From RFTU01 sp046094505 (GTDB lineage: Bacteria; Pseudomonadota; Gammaproteobacteria; Burkholderiales; Burkholderiaceae_C), in the NCBI GenBank assembly GCA_046094505.1, contig JBJTHN010000029.1, positions 1 through 24,862 of the forward strand: a DNA stretch of 24,862 nucleotides, given 5' to 3'. The position numbers and the translations under genes are program-made. Within the stretch, counting starts at the first letter, position 1, and each line of letters starts with the position of its first letter. Positions 15,201-21,905 of the stretch are shown piece by piece. A model generated the notes under the pieces. That model made no database searches and was not told the DNA's origin. It saw only the letters and a list, made by a program, of their open reading frames with translations.

Positions 15201-15865
15201 TGATTCAAGTGTTGCGCCAGCCCTCGCTGGACGAGGTGGTTCGTCAGCGGGTGGCCTTCCTGCGCGAGTATCAGGACAGCGGCTACGCCCAGGCCTACCA
15301 AGGGTTCGTGGATCGAGTACAGGCCGCTGAAGCCCCCCTGGGCAGCACGCGCCTGACCCTGGCGGTGGCCCGAAACCTCTTCAAGCTGATGGCCTACAAG
15401 GACGAGTACGAGGTGGCCCGGCTGCACACCGACGCGCGCTTCACCGCCAAGATCGCCCAGATGTTCGAAGGGGACTACCGGCTGGTGCACCACCTGGCGC
15501 CCCCCGGCCTGTCCCGCACCAACGAGCGTGGCCAAGGCGTCAAGCGCGCCTTTGGGCCTTGGGTGCGCGGCGCCTTTGCCGTGTTGGCACGGCTCAAGGG
15601 GCTGCGCGGGACTGCCTTCGATGTCTTCGGCCACTCCCAGGAGCGCCGCACCGAGCGCGCCCTCATCCAGGAGTACCGCAGCACCATCGAAGCGCTGCTG
15701 CCGGGCCTGAGCGCCGAGCGCATGGCCCTGGCCCTTGAGATTGCACAGCTGCCCCAGGACATTCGCGGCTTCGGGCATGTGAAGGCGGCCCACCTCGACC
15801 GGGTGCGGCCCCGGTGGAAGGCGCTCGTGGAGCAGTGGCACGCGGGCGGCGTTCAAGCCGGCTGA
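12272..15865 (+). CDS. Indolepyruvate:ferredoxin oxidoreductase, fused subunits
   Basis: A 1197-aa thiamine-diphosphate iron-sulfur enzyme that oxidatively decarboxylates aryl 2-oxo acids (indolepyruvate, phenylpyruvate) to acyl-CoA with reduction of ferredoxin; cytosolic. The N-terminal part is the alpha-type pyrimidine-binding region (SGYRGSPLGGYD; residues about 1-400). The TPP-binding GDG...N region lies near residue 530 (LGDGTYFHSG, then LLYNDAVAMTGG). A cysteine cluster CEGCGDCSVQSNC with later Cys residues (about 678-735) binds Fe-S. The gamma domain begins GGVGGTGVITIG (about 766) and is followed by a long C-terminal extension. The ATG at 12272 has GAGGAAA upstream; a TTG at 12260 is the alternative. 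Single-chain fusions of this length are common in proteobacteria. Divergent from cynA. A role in aromatic amino-acid breakdown is inferred. Confidence 0.93.
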   Translation: MNAPLPADVLRALQTVSLDDKYTLPEGRAFMSGVQALVRLPMLQRQRDALAGLNTAGFVSGYRGSPLGGYDQALWQAHKHLAAQNIVFQPGVNEELAATALWGTQQLDLYPQSKKHDGVFGIWYGKGPGVDRTADVFKHANMAGTARHGGVIAVAGDDHVAKSSTAAHQSDHIFKACGLPVFFPSTVQDILDMGLHAFAMSRFAGVWAGMKTIQEVVESASSIDVSPHRVQIVLPEDFPMPPGGVHIRWPDAALEQEQRLFSHKWYAALAYVRANRLNHNVVSTAQDTYGLIASGKAYNDLRQALLDLGLDDDTCRRLGIRVHKVNVVWPLEASITRDFAQGLQEILVVEEKRQIIEYQLKEELYNWRADVRPDVLGKFDEPEGDHSGGEWSQPNPSGNWLLRANADLTPALIAKAVAKRLKKRGLAPEGSDIAERMNQRLRIIEAKEREMAAIELKSTGERQPWFCSGCPHNTSTRVPEGSRALAGIGCHFMSIWMDRSTSTFSQMGGEGVAWVGQAPFSTDGHVFANLGDGTYFHSGLLAIRQSIAAGVNITYKLLYNDAVAMTGGQPVGERRDGEHGLSASGHSVLQIQKSLVSEGVRRLVIVTDEPQKYSGISLEPGVTVHHRDELDRIQRQFREIQGCTVIIYDQTCATEKRRRRKRGTMVDPAKRVVINELVCEGCGDCSVQSNCLSVEPVETEFGRKRRINQNSCNKDSSCVKGFCPSFVTVEGGQLRKPKKEDRRIDPFSLAPLPEPTVPVAERAWGIVVGGVGGTGVITIGQLLGMAAHLEGLGVVTQDSAGLAQKGGATWSHVQIAQRAQDLHTSKVDTAKADLVIGCDSIVAAHKATLAVMHEGRTYVALNTHSTPTASFLKNPNWQFPEDGCEAALARAVGHSAIGLFDAEEVAAQLLGDSLYTNPLMLGYAWQKGRVPLSRQALLRAMELNGVQVDKNKAAFEWGRRCAHKLDEVRALYQARQVIQVLRQPSLDEVVRQRVAFLREYQDSGYAQAYQGFVDRVQAAEAPLGSTRLTLAVARNLFKLMAYKDEYEVARLHTDARFTAKIAQMFEGDYRLVHHLAPPGLSRTNERGQGVKRAFGPWVRGAFAVLARLKGLRGTAFDVFGHSQERRTERALIQEYRSTIEALLPGLSAERMALALEIAQLPQDIRGFGHVKAAHLDRVRPRWKALVEQWHAGGVQAG

Positions 15866-15923
15866 ACGCGCGCCACAAGCCGGCAGAAGCCTGCGCCGGC
15901 CGAAGCGGTGCACACTTGCGGGC

Positions 15924-16451
15924 ATGCGCTACACCCGCACCGCCGTTGCCCTGCATTGGCTTTTGGCCGCCGCCATCGTGGCCAGCTTTTGCGTGGGCCT
16001 GTACATGACCAGCCTGCCGTTTTCACCCCAGCGGCTCAAACTGTACAACTGGCACAAGTGGGCGGGGGTTCTGATCTTGGCCGCGTCGGCGCTGCGCCTG
16101 TTGTGGCGCCTGGCGCACAAACCGCCCCCAGATGTGCCCATGCCCCTGTGGCAGCAGCGGGCCGCCCATGTGGTGCACGTGCTGCTGTACCTGCTCTTCT
16201 TCTCGGTGCCCTTGGTCGGCTGGGCCTACAGTTCGGCCGCAGGCTTTCCGATCGTGTTGTTCGGTGTGCTGCCACTGCCCGACTTCGTGGCCAAAGACGC
16301 CGCACTGGCCGAGTTCCTCAAACCCTGGCACGGCCGACTGGCCTGGATGTTGGCAGCCCTGGTGGCCTTGCATGTGCTCGGCGCGCTCAAGCACCATTTC
16401 GTGAACCGCGATGGCGTGCTGCATCGCATGGCCTGGAGCCGAACACCATGA
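15924..16451 (+). CDS. Cytochrome b561
   Basis: A 175-aa, four-helix di-haem b cytochrome of the inner membrane (CybB/YceJ family) that moves electrons from ubiquinol to periplasmic acceptors. Helices are at about 7-30, 40-60, 80-103 and 133-155. Candidate haem ligands are His 11 (ALHWLL), the His in NWHKW, the pair in HVVHVLLY, and His in LHVLGALKHHF. Its stop overlaps the start of a yceI gene (ATGA), as in the E. coli yceJ-yceI pair, so the two probably work together. A CACACT -10-like box lies a few bases before the ATG; there is no good Shine-Dalgarno. Confidence 0.92.
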   Translation: MRYTRTAVALHWLLAAAIVASFCVGLYMTSLPFSPQRLKLYNWHKWAGVLILAASALRLLWRLAHKPPPDVPMPLWQQRAAHVVHVLLYLLFFSVPLVGWAYSSAAGFPIVLFGVLPLPDFVAKDAALAEFLKPWHGRLAWMLAALVALHVLGALKHHFVNRDGVLHRMAWSRTP

Positions 16452-17056
16452 CCCCTCTCAACCCTTTCGCAAGCCGCGCACGCCGCGCGGCCATGCTGCT
16501 GCCAGCCCTGTTGGTGATGGCCTGTTGGGCCACGCCGGGCCAGGCCCAGCAGCTCATCCCCGCGGGCAGCGAAATCGCCTTCACCAGCCGCCAGATGGGC
16601 GTGCCGGTGGACGGCCAGTTCCGCAAGTGGAGCGCGGCCCTTCAGTTTGATGTGAAGAAGCCCGAAGCGGGCAAGGTGGCCTTCACCATCGACATGGGCA
16701 GCGCCACCTTGGGCGCAGCCGATACCGATGCCGAGGTCGCCAAGGCCGACTGGTTCCACACAGCGCGCTTTCCACAGGCCCAGTTCCAAAGCAGCGCCAT
16801 CAAGGCCGTGGGCAAGGGGCGCTACGAGGTCTCCGGGGCGCTGACCATCAAGGGCAACACCCAGGCGGTGACCGTGCCGGTCACCCTGTCCCAAACGGGC
16901 AGCGGCGCGGGCCTGCGCACCACCGCCACCGGCAGCTTCACCATCAAGCGTCTGGCCTTCAAGGTCGGCGAGGGCCCTTGGGGCGACACCTCGATGGTGG
17001 CCGATGAGGTGCAGGTGAAGTTCAAGCTCAACCTCAGCGGCATGGCGCCGCTTTAA
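16448..17056 (+). CDS. YceI-family periplasmic protein (first copy)
   Basis: A 202-aa lipocalin-like YceI domain protein, a fold that binds isoprenoid chains such as octaprenyl/ubiquinone-type lipids. The ATG at 16448 overlaps the cytochrome b561 stop by four bases. An n-region with several Arg is followed by a hydrophobic core and a likely cleavage after GQAQ (about residue 34). The mature domain shows SEIAFTSRQMGVPVDGQFRKW, IDMGSATLGAADTDAEVAKADWF and FPQAQFQSS, all family landmarks. Translational coupling supports a cytochrome-lipocalin partnership at the membrane. The exact ligand is unknown. The 5' extension of the frame back to 15908 is only overlap with the cytochrome gene. Confidence 0.92.
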   Translation: MTPLNPFASRARRAAMLLPALLVMACWATPGQAQQLIPAGSEIAFTSRQMGVPVDGQFRKWSAALQFDVKKPEAGKVAFTIDMGSATLGAADTDAEVAKADWFHTARFPQAQFQSSAIKAVGKGRYEVSGALTIKGNTQAVTVPVTLSQTGSGAGLRTTATGSFTIKRLAFKVGEGPWGDTSMVADEVQVKFKLNLSGMAPL

Positions 17057-17148
17057 GCCCACGAACCCGCGAACCGGCAGGGTCGCGCACGAGTCCCCTG
17101 CCCTCCGACCTCTAACTTCAACCACCCTCAAGGACGAAAGGAAACCCC

Positions 17149-17715
17149 ATGAAGAAGACCCTCCTGCTGTGCGCCAGCCTCCTGGCTGCTGGCGCAGCCC
17201 AGGCCCAAGCCGCCGGCTACACCATCGACCCCACCCACACCTTCGTGACCTTCGAGGTCACCCACTTCGGCACCAGCACCAACCGGGGCCGCTTTGACAA
17301 GAAGAGCGGCTCCATCACCTTTGACCGCGCAGGGCGCACGGGCAAGGTGGACATCAACATTGAATCCGGCTCGGTCAACACCGGCACCGCTGCCTTCGAC
17401 AAGCACCTGCAAAGCAAGGATTTCTTCGACAGCGAAGCCCATCCCACGGTTCGCTTCGTTGGTGAGCGCTTCAGCTTCGAGGGCGACAAGGTCAGCGAGG
17501 TTGCCGGCACCCTCACGCTCTTGGGCAAGACCCAGCCGGTCACCCTCAAGGCGGTGCGCTTCAACTGCTTCGACCACCCCCGCCTCAAGCGCGAGGTCTG
17601 CGGTGGCGACTTTGAAACCACCATCCAGCGCAGCCAGTGGGGCATGGGCTATGGCATCCCGGCGATTCCGGACGCGGTGAAGTTGGTGATCCAGGTCGAG
17701 GCCGTTCGCCAGTAA
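17149..17715 (+). CDS. YceI-family periplasmic protein (second copy)
   Basis: A 188-aa paralogue of the preceding protein and closer to the canonical E. coli YceI: signal peptide MKKTLLLCASLLAAGAAQAQA, then YTIDPTHTFVTFEVTHFGTSTNRGRF, DKHLQSKDFFDSEAHPTVRF, and the C-terminal RSQWGMGYG motif. A clear AAAGGAAA ribosome-binding site precedes the ATG, 92 bp after the first copy. It may be cotranscribed with cytochrome b561. Two hairpins follow the stop codon. The two copies differ clearly in sequence, so this is an old duplication or separate recruitment rather than a recent repeat. Confidence 0.93.
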   Translation: MKKTLLLCASLLAAGAAQAQAAGYTIDPTHTFVTFEVTHFGTSTNRGRFDKKSGSITFDRAGRTGKVDINIESGSVNTGTAAFDKHLQSKDFFDSEAHPTVRFVGERFSFEGDKVSEVAGTLTLLGKTQPVTLKAVRFNCFDHPRLKREVCGGDFETTIQRSQWGMGYGIPAIPDAVKLVIQVEAVRQ

Positions 17716-17720
17716 GTCAA

Positions 17721-17760
17721 CAGCGCCCATAGGCGCTGGTGCCGGGCCGCGCGGCCCGGC
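17721..17760 (+). terminator. Two consecutive hairpins after the yceI genes
   Basis: CAGCGCC-CATA-GGCGCTG (17721-17738) is a perfect 7-bp stem-loop, followed at 17741-17760 by the 20-bp palindrome GCCGGGCCGCGCGGCCCGGC. The run after it is CTTCAATCCCCTT, a poor U-tract. The position just after a stop codon suggests termination or mRNA 3'-end protection. Confidence 0.5.
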
Positions 17761-17783
17761 CTTCAATCCCCTTGCCCGCTGGA

Positions 17784-17802
17784 CGGGATACGGGAAATCC
17801 CG
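17784..17802. promoter_or_regulatory. Inverted repeat upstream of the TRAP genes
   Basis: CGGGAT (17784-17789) and ATCCCG (17797-17802) flank a 7-nt spacer in the 210-bp gap before the TRAP binding-protein gene. It could be an operator for the transporter operon. No regulator gene is adjacent, and I see no convincing -35/-10 pair nearby. Confidence 0.3.
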
Positions 17803-17912
17803 CAGAACGGCTGGGCCGAGTCCTCGGCATGATTCGTCTAGGACACGAGCACGCGGTGGCCTTGGCTTGTTGCGCGCCCGAAGTCTCACGCTTACCCCCG
17901 TCACCAACCCCG

Positions 17913-17925
17913 CAGGAGACTCCTG
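17913..17925 (+). promoter_or_regulatory. Shine-Dalgarno inside a small palindrome
   Basis: CAGGAGACTCCTG ends at the base before the ATG at 17926. It holds the AGGAG ribosome-binding site in the left arm and its complement in the right arm, so a short 5-bp stem with a 3-nt loop could partly hide the site. It may be chance. Confidence 0.35.
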
Positions 17926-19056
17926 ATGACCGACAAGACTACGAAGACCCGCCAGCCGGAGGAGCGCCGCCGCTTCCTGGCCAAGGCTGCTACCGGCACC
18001 GTGGCCGCCGGCGCGCTCGCCGCACCGATGGTGTCCAACGCCCAAACCGTCAGCTTGCGGTTCCAAAGCACCTGGCCGGCCAAGGACATCTTCCACGAGT
18101 ACGCCAACGACTTCGCCAAGAAGATCAACGACATGGCCGGCAACCGGCTGCGCATCGAAGTGCTGCCTGCGGGCTCGGTCGTGCCGGCCTTCCAGTTGCT
18201 TGAAGGCGTGGCCAAGGGCACGCTGGACGGCGGCCATGGCGTGGTGGCCTACCACTACGGCAAGAACTCGGCGCTGGCCCTGTGGGGTTCGGGCCCGGGC
18301 TTCGGCATGGACCCCAACATGCTGCTGTCGTGGCACTACTACGGCGGCGGCAAGGCCCTGCTGGACGAGATCTACAAGTCCCTCAACCTGGAGGTCGTGT
18401 CCTTCCTGTACGGCCCGATGCCCACCCAGCCTTTCGGCTGGTTCAAGAAGCCCATCGCCAAGGCCGACGACCTCAAGGGCACCAAGTTCCGCACCGTGGG
18501 CCTGGCCGTGGACATGTACACCGACATGGGCGCTGCTGTGAACCCCCTGCCCGGCGGCGAAATCGTCCCGGCCCTGGACCGTGGTCTGATCGATGGCGCC
18601 GAGTTCAACAACGCCACCTCAGACCGCCTGTTGGGCTTCCCCGACGTGGTCAAGAACTGCATGCTGCAAAGCTTCCACCAGAGCACCGAGCAGTTCGAGA
18701 TCCTGTTCAACAAGGGCAAGTACGACGGCCTGGCCCCCGAGCTGAAGTCGATCATCGACTACGCGGTGCAGGCCGCCAGCGCCGACATGTCCTGGAAGGC
18801 CATCCAGCGTAACTCACAAGACTACATCGAGCTCAAGAAGCAGGGTGTGAAGTTCTACAAGACCCCGGACGCCGTGCTGCGCGCGCAGCTGGCCTCTTGG
18901 GACAAGATCATGGAAAAGAAGGGTGGCGAGAACGCCATGTTCAAGAAGATCTTGGACAGCCAGCGGGCCTTCGCTGAGCGCGCCGGCGCCTGGCAGAACG
19001 ACTACCTGGTCGACTTCAAGATGGCCTGGAACCACTACTTCCGCCGCCGCGGCTGA
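17926..19056 (+). CDS. TRAP transporter substrate-binding protein (DctP family, Tat-exported)
   Basis: A 376-aa periplasmic binding protein that delivers a carboxylate to the Q/M membrane subunits. A twin-arginine signal ERRRFLAKAATG at the N-terminus is followed by an Ala-rich core and cleavage near SNAQ. The mature fold shows SLRFQSTWPAKDIFHEYANDF, the family substrate-Arg region KGTKFRTVGLAVDMYTDMGA and EIVPALDRGLIDGAEFNN. These features resemble the TakP-like branch that binds 2-oxo acids, but the ligand cannot be fixed by eye. AGGAG precedes the ATG. A strong terminator lies between this gene and the Q subunit, which would let the binding protein be made in excess. Confidence 0.93.
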   Translation: MTDKTTKTRQPEERRRFLAKAATGTVAAGALAAPMVSNAQTVSLRFQSTWPAKDIFHEYANDFAKKINDMAGNRLRIEVLPAGSVVPAFQLLEGVAKGTLDGGHGVVAYHYGKNSALALWGSGPGFGMDPNMLLSWHYYGGGKALLDEIYKSLNLEVVSFLYGPMPTQPFGWFKKPIAKADDLKGTKFRTVGLAVDMYTDMGAAVNPLPGGEIVPALDRGLIDGAEFNNATSDRLLGFPDVVKNCMLQSFHQSTEQFEILFNKGKYDGLAPELKSIIDYAVQAASADMSWKAIQRNSQDYIELKKQGVKFYKTPDAVLRAQLASWDKIMEKKGGENAMFKKILDSQRAFAERAGAWQNDYLVDFKMAWNHYFRRRG

Positions 19057-19076
19057 TCTGGCCACTCGGCATCAGG

Positions 19077-19106
19077 AAGGCCACCGGCGCTGCCGGTGGC
19101 CTTTTT
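19077..19106 (+). terminator. Rho-independent terminator between TRAP P and Q genes
   Basis: AAGGCCACCGGC (19077-19088) pairs perfectly with GCCGGTGGCCTT (19092-19103) across a 3-nt loop, and the stem runs into TTTTT (19102-19106). This is the best canonical terminator in the window, 20 bp after the binding-protein stop. Since Q and M lie downstream on the same strand, partial read-through is likely. Confidence 0.85.
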
Positions 19107-19197
19107 GCATAATGGATGCACCCCCAGCGTCTGTCCGCCTTGTCGTTTTGCGGGCCGGTCCCTGTTCTGCCTCGCGGCCCGACGATCTCCCGAAATC

Positions 19198-19830
19198 ATG
19201 AAAAACCTCTTGTTGGCAGTGGACCGAATGTCCACCTGGCTCGGGCAATTCTTTGCCTGGACCATCATCATCTTGACCTTCCTGATCACCTACGAGGTGT
19301 TCAGCCGTTATGTGCTCAACGCACCGCACGACTGGAACCTGAACGCGCAGATCATGCTGTACGGCACGCTGTTCATGATGGCCGGCGCCTACACGCTGAG
19401 CAAGAACGGCCACGTTCGTGGAGACGTGCTCTACGGCTTCTTTGAGCCGCGCACCCAGGCCACCATTGACCTGGTGCTCTACATCATCTTCTTCCTGCCC
19501 GGGGTGGTGGCCTTGACCTACGCCGGTTGGGCCTACGCCAATGAGGCCCTGGCCATCCGCGAGAAAACCTTCTCGGCCACACCGCTGCCGCTGTATCCCT
19601 TCAAGTTCGTGATCCCGATTTCTGGCTTCATGCTGCTGTTGCAGGGCTTTGTGGAAATCGTGCGTTGCATCCAGTGCCTGCAGGTCGGCGAGTGGCCCTC
19701 GCGCGAACAGGATGTCGAAGAGGTGGACGTCGAAAAGCTCAAGAAGATGGTGTCCGTCAAGGACGAGGACATCGCCGCCTTGGATCAGTATGTGGCGCCC
19801 CAGGGTTCGACCACGGGAGCGCACAAGTGA
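19198..19830 (+). CDS. TRAP transporter small permease (DctQ family)
   Basis: A 210-aa inner-membrane subunit with four helices (about 14-34, 53-72, 94-118 and 140-160). It shows ILTFLITYEVFSRYVLNAPHDWNLN, the typical DctQ first helix and loop, and GAYTLSKNGHVRGDVLY. The acidic C-terminal tail (about 165-210) makes it somewhat longer than common DctQ proteins. I take the ATG at 19198; the frame's earlier GTG lies within the terminator hairpin and would give an implausible N-terminus. The Shine-Dalgarno is weak. Its stop overlaps the GTG start of the large permease (GTGA), so the two are probably translationally coupled. Confidence 0.9.
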   Translation: MKNLLLAVDRMSTWLGQFFAWTIIILTFLITYEVFSRYVLNAPHDWNLNAQIMLYGTLFMMAGAYTLSKNGHVRGDVLYGFFEPRTQATIDLVLYIIFFLPGVVALTYAGWAYANEALAIREKTFSATPLPLYPFKFVIPISGFMLLLQGFVEIVRCIQCLQVGEWPSREQDVEEVDVEKLKKMVSVKDEDIAALDQYVAPQGSTTGAHK

Positions 19831-21905
19831 AGATCAAAAGAGAACTGTGGTTTGGCCTGATCATCATGGGCCTGATCATCGCGGGCACCGGGGTGATGCT
19901 GCTGTCAGCCGACAAGATCACCAACGGGCACTTGGGCCTGATGATGCTGGCCCTGGTGGTGGTGGCCATCATGATGGGCTTCCCCACGGCCTTCACCCTC
20001 ATGGGCATGGGCATGATCTTCACGTGGCTGGCCTACGAGGAGAACACCACCAAGACGCTGGACCTGATGGTGCAGTCGGCCTTCAAGGTGATGAGCAACG
20101 ATGTGCTCATTTCCATCCCGCTGTTCGTCTTCATGGGCTACCTCGTGGAGCGGGCCAACCTGATTGAGAAGCTCTTCCGTTCGCTGCACCTGTCATTGGC
20201 GCGCGTACCCGGCTCGCTGGCCGTGGCCACGCTGTTCACCTGCGCGGTGTTCGCCACCGCCACCGGCATCGTGGGTGCAGTGGTGACGCTCATGGGCTTG
20301 TTGGCCTTGCCACAAATGCTCAAGGGTGGCTATGACGTGCGTTTGTCCGCCGGCGCCATCACGGCCGGCGGTTGCCTGGGCATCCTGATTCCGCCTTCGG
20401 TTCTGCTCATCGTCTACGGGGCTACCGCTGGTGTGTCGGTGGTGCAGTTGTATGCCGGCGCGTTTTTCCCCGGCATCATGCTGGCGGGCCTGTACATCCT
20501 GTACGTGATCATCATGGCCAAGCTCAAGCCCGAGCTGGCGCCGCCGCTGTCTGAGCAGGCGCGCTTCATTCCGCTGCCGGCCTTCACCCAGCAGATCTCC
20601 GACGCGGTGTCCAACCGTGCCCTGCCGGCGCTGCTGAAGTCGCTCAAGGGTGCGCGCAATGTAAATGTGCCCACGGGCTACATCCTCAAGGAACTGTTCA
20701 TCACCCTCTTGCCGGCCATCGTGTTCGCCTTGGTGGCCTTCATGTCTTGGCGCGTGGCCACGGCGCCGCTTGAAGTGGACGATATGCCCGCCGCGATGGA
20801 ATCCAGCGGTGGGATGATGAGCTTGGAGTCCCCTTCCGGCTCGAGCGGCGGCCTGGCTGAACCCCCGGGTGCGGGCGGCTTGGCCGAACCGCCGGCCGCG
20901 CGCAGCGGTTTGCAGGAGCCTCCCTCCAGTGGTGGTGGTCTGCAGGAGCCCCCGGGCGCACGCGGCGGGGTGCAGGAGCCGCCCGGGGCCGGCGGCGGCG
21001 TGCAAGAGCCGCCAGGGGCCGCTGTGGGCGTCAAGGAGCCTCCCGGTTCCGGCGGCGTCCAAGAGCCCCCAGGTGCGGTGACCGCGCCCACATCGGGTGT
21101 TGGTGCGGGTGGGGTTGCCGCCCCGCCGGCCCCCACCGAGCCCGAACGCCGCCCGGCCAGCACGGGCTTCTGGGTTGGCCTGGGCATTGGCGTGGTGGCC
21201 TTGGTGGCCTTCTACGGGATCATGAGCTTCCAGCGATTGGAAGTGTTCAAGATGCTGCTGTCGAGCTTCTTCCCGCTGGTCGTGTTGATCATGTCGGTGT
21301 TGGGCTCGATTGTGTTTGGCTTGGCCACGCCCACGGAGGCCGCAGCCGTTGGCGCCTTTGGTGGCTTCGTGCTGGCAGCAGCGTACAAGCAGCTCACGAT
21401 GTCGGTGGTCAAAGAATCGGTGTTTCTCACGGCCAAGACCAGCGCCATGGTGTGCTGGCTGTTCGTGGGCAGCGCGATCTTCTCGGCCGCCTTCGCCCTC
21501 CTGGGTGGCCAGGAACTGGTGGAGAAGTGGGTTCTGTCGATGAACCTGTCCAAGACCGAGTTCCTGATCCTCAGCCAGGTGATCATCTTCATCCTGGGCT
21601 GGCCGCTGGAGTGGACCGAGATCATCGTGATCTTCATGCCCATCTTCATTCCCTTGCTTGACGACTTCGGCGTGGACCCGCTGTTCTTCGGCCTGCTGGT
21701 GGCGCTGAACCTGCAGACGGCCTTCTTGTCGCCACCGGTGGCCATGGCCGCTTTCTACCTCAAGGGGGTGAGCCCGCCGCATGTAACGCTCAACCAGATC
21801 TTTGCCGGCATGCTCCCCTTCATGGGGATACAGGTTGTGGCGATCGTGCTGCTGTACATCTTCCCTGAGATCGGGATGTGGCTGCCGCAGGTGCTCTACC
21901 GGTGA
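19827..21905 (+). CDS. TRAP transporter large permease (DctM family) with repeat-containing insert
   Basis: A 692-aa multi-span permease that forms the Na+-coupled transport channel. The first half has about eight helices with family motifs (LTFCAVF-like LFTCAVFATATGIVGAVVTLMG, GGCLGILIPPSVLLIVYG). The second half resumes at about residue 445 with GSIVFGLATPTEAAAVGAFGG and LNLQTAFLSPPVAMAAFYLKGV. Common DctM proteins are near 430 residues; here a segment of roughly 200 residues separates the halves, including two helices and an eight-unit EPPG repeat (343-420). GTG start overlaps the Q-subunit stop; the frame's earlier open part is spurious. Its own stop overlaps the amidase start (GTGA). Transport core assignment is firm; role of the insert unknown. 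Confidence 0.9.
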   Translation: MKIKRELWFGLIIMGLIIAGTGVMLLSADKITNGHLGLMMLALVVVAIMMGFPTAFTLMGMGMIFTWLAYEENTTKTLDLMVQSAFKVMSNDVLISIPLFVFMGYLVERANLIEKLFRSLHLSLARVPGSLAVATLFTCAVFATATGIVGAVVTLMGLLALPQMLKGGYDVRLSAGAITAGGCLGILIPPSVLLIVYGATAGVSVVQLYAGAFFPGIMLAGLYILYVIIMAKLKPELAPPLSEQARFIPLPAFTQQISDAVSNRALPALLKSLKGARNVNVPTGYILKELFITLLPAIVFALVAFMSWRVATAPLEVDDMPAAMESSGGMMSLESPSGSSGGLAEPPGAGGLAEPPAARSGLQEPPSSGGGLQEPPGARGGVQEPPGAGGGVQEPPGAAVGVKEPPGSGGVQEPPGAVTAPTSGVGAGGVAAPPAPTEPERRPASTGFWVGLGIGVVALVAFYGIMSFQRLEVFKMLLSSFFPLVVLIMSVLGSIVFGLATPTEAAAVGAFGGFVLAAAYKQLTMSVVKESVFLTAKTSAMVCWLFVGSAIFSAAFALLGGQELVEKWVLSMNLSKTEFLILSQVIIFILGWPLEWTEIIVIFMPIFIPLLDDFGVDPLFFGLLVALNLQTAFLSPPVAMAAFYLKGVSPPHVTLNQIFAGMLPFMGIQVVAIVLLYIFPEIGMWLPQVLYR
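20853..21086 (+). repeat. In-frame tandem repeat, eight units of about 30 bp
   Basis: Eight consecutive units of 9-10 codons starting at 20853, 20880, 20910, 20940, 20970, 21000, 21030 and 21057. They read LAEPPGAGG, LAEPPAARSG, LQEPPSSGGG, LQEPPGARGG, VQEPPGAGGG, VQEPPGAAVG, VKEPPGSGG and VQEPPGAVTA. All keep Glu-Pro-Pro. Unit length changes only by whole codons, so the frame is kept. It lies within the TRAP large permease, between membrane segments. Confidence 0.9.

Noticed and set aside
15866..15923. Hairpin with GCCGGC repeats between the oxidoreductase and cytochrome b561 genes
   Set aside because: GCCGGC is self-complementary and common in such GC-rich DNA; there is no U-tract and no clear long stem.
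17857..17873. Sigma54-like TGGC...TTGC before the TRAP binding-protein gene
   Set aside because: Again 14 nt between GG and GC; no activator gene adjacent.
20853..21086. CRISPR array or mobile insertion for the 30-bp periodicity
   Set aside because: There are no spacers, the units diverge at third positions, and the frame is open throughout; it is a protein-coding tandem repeat.
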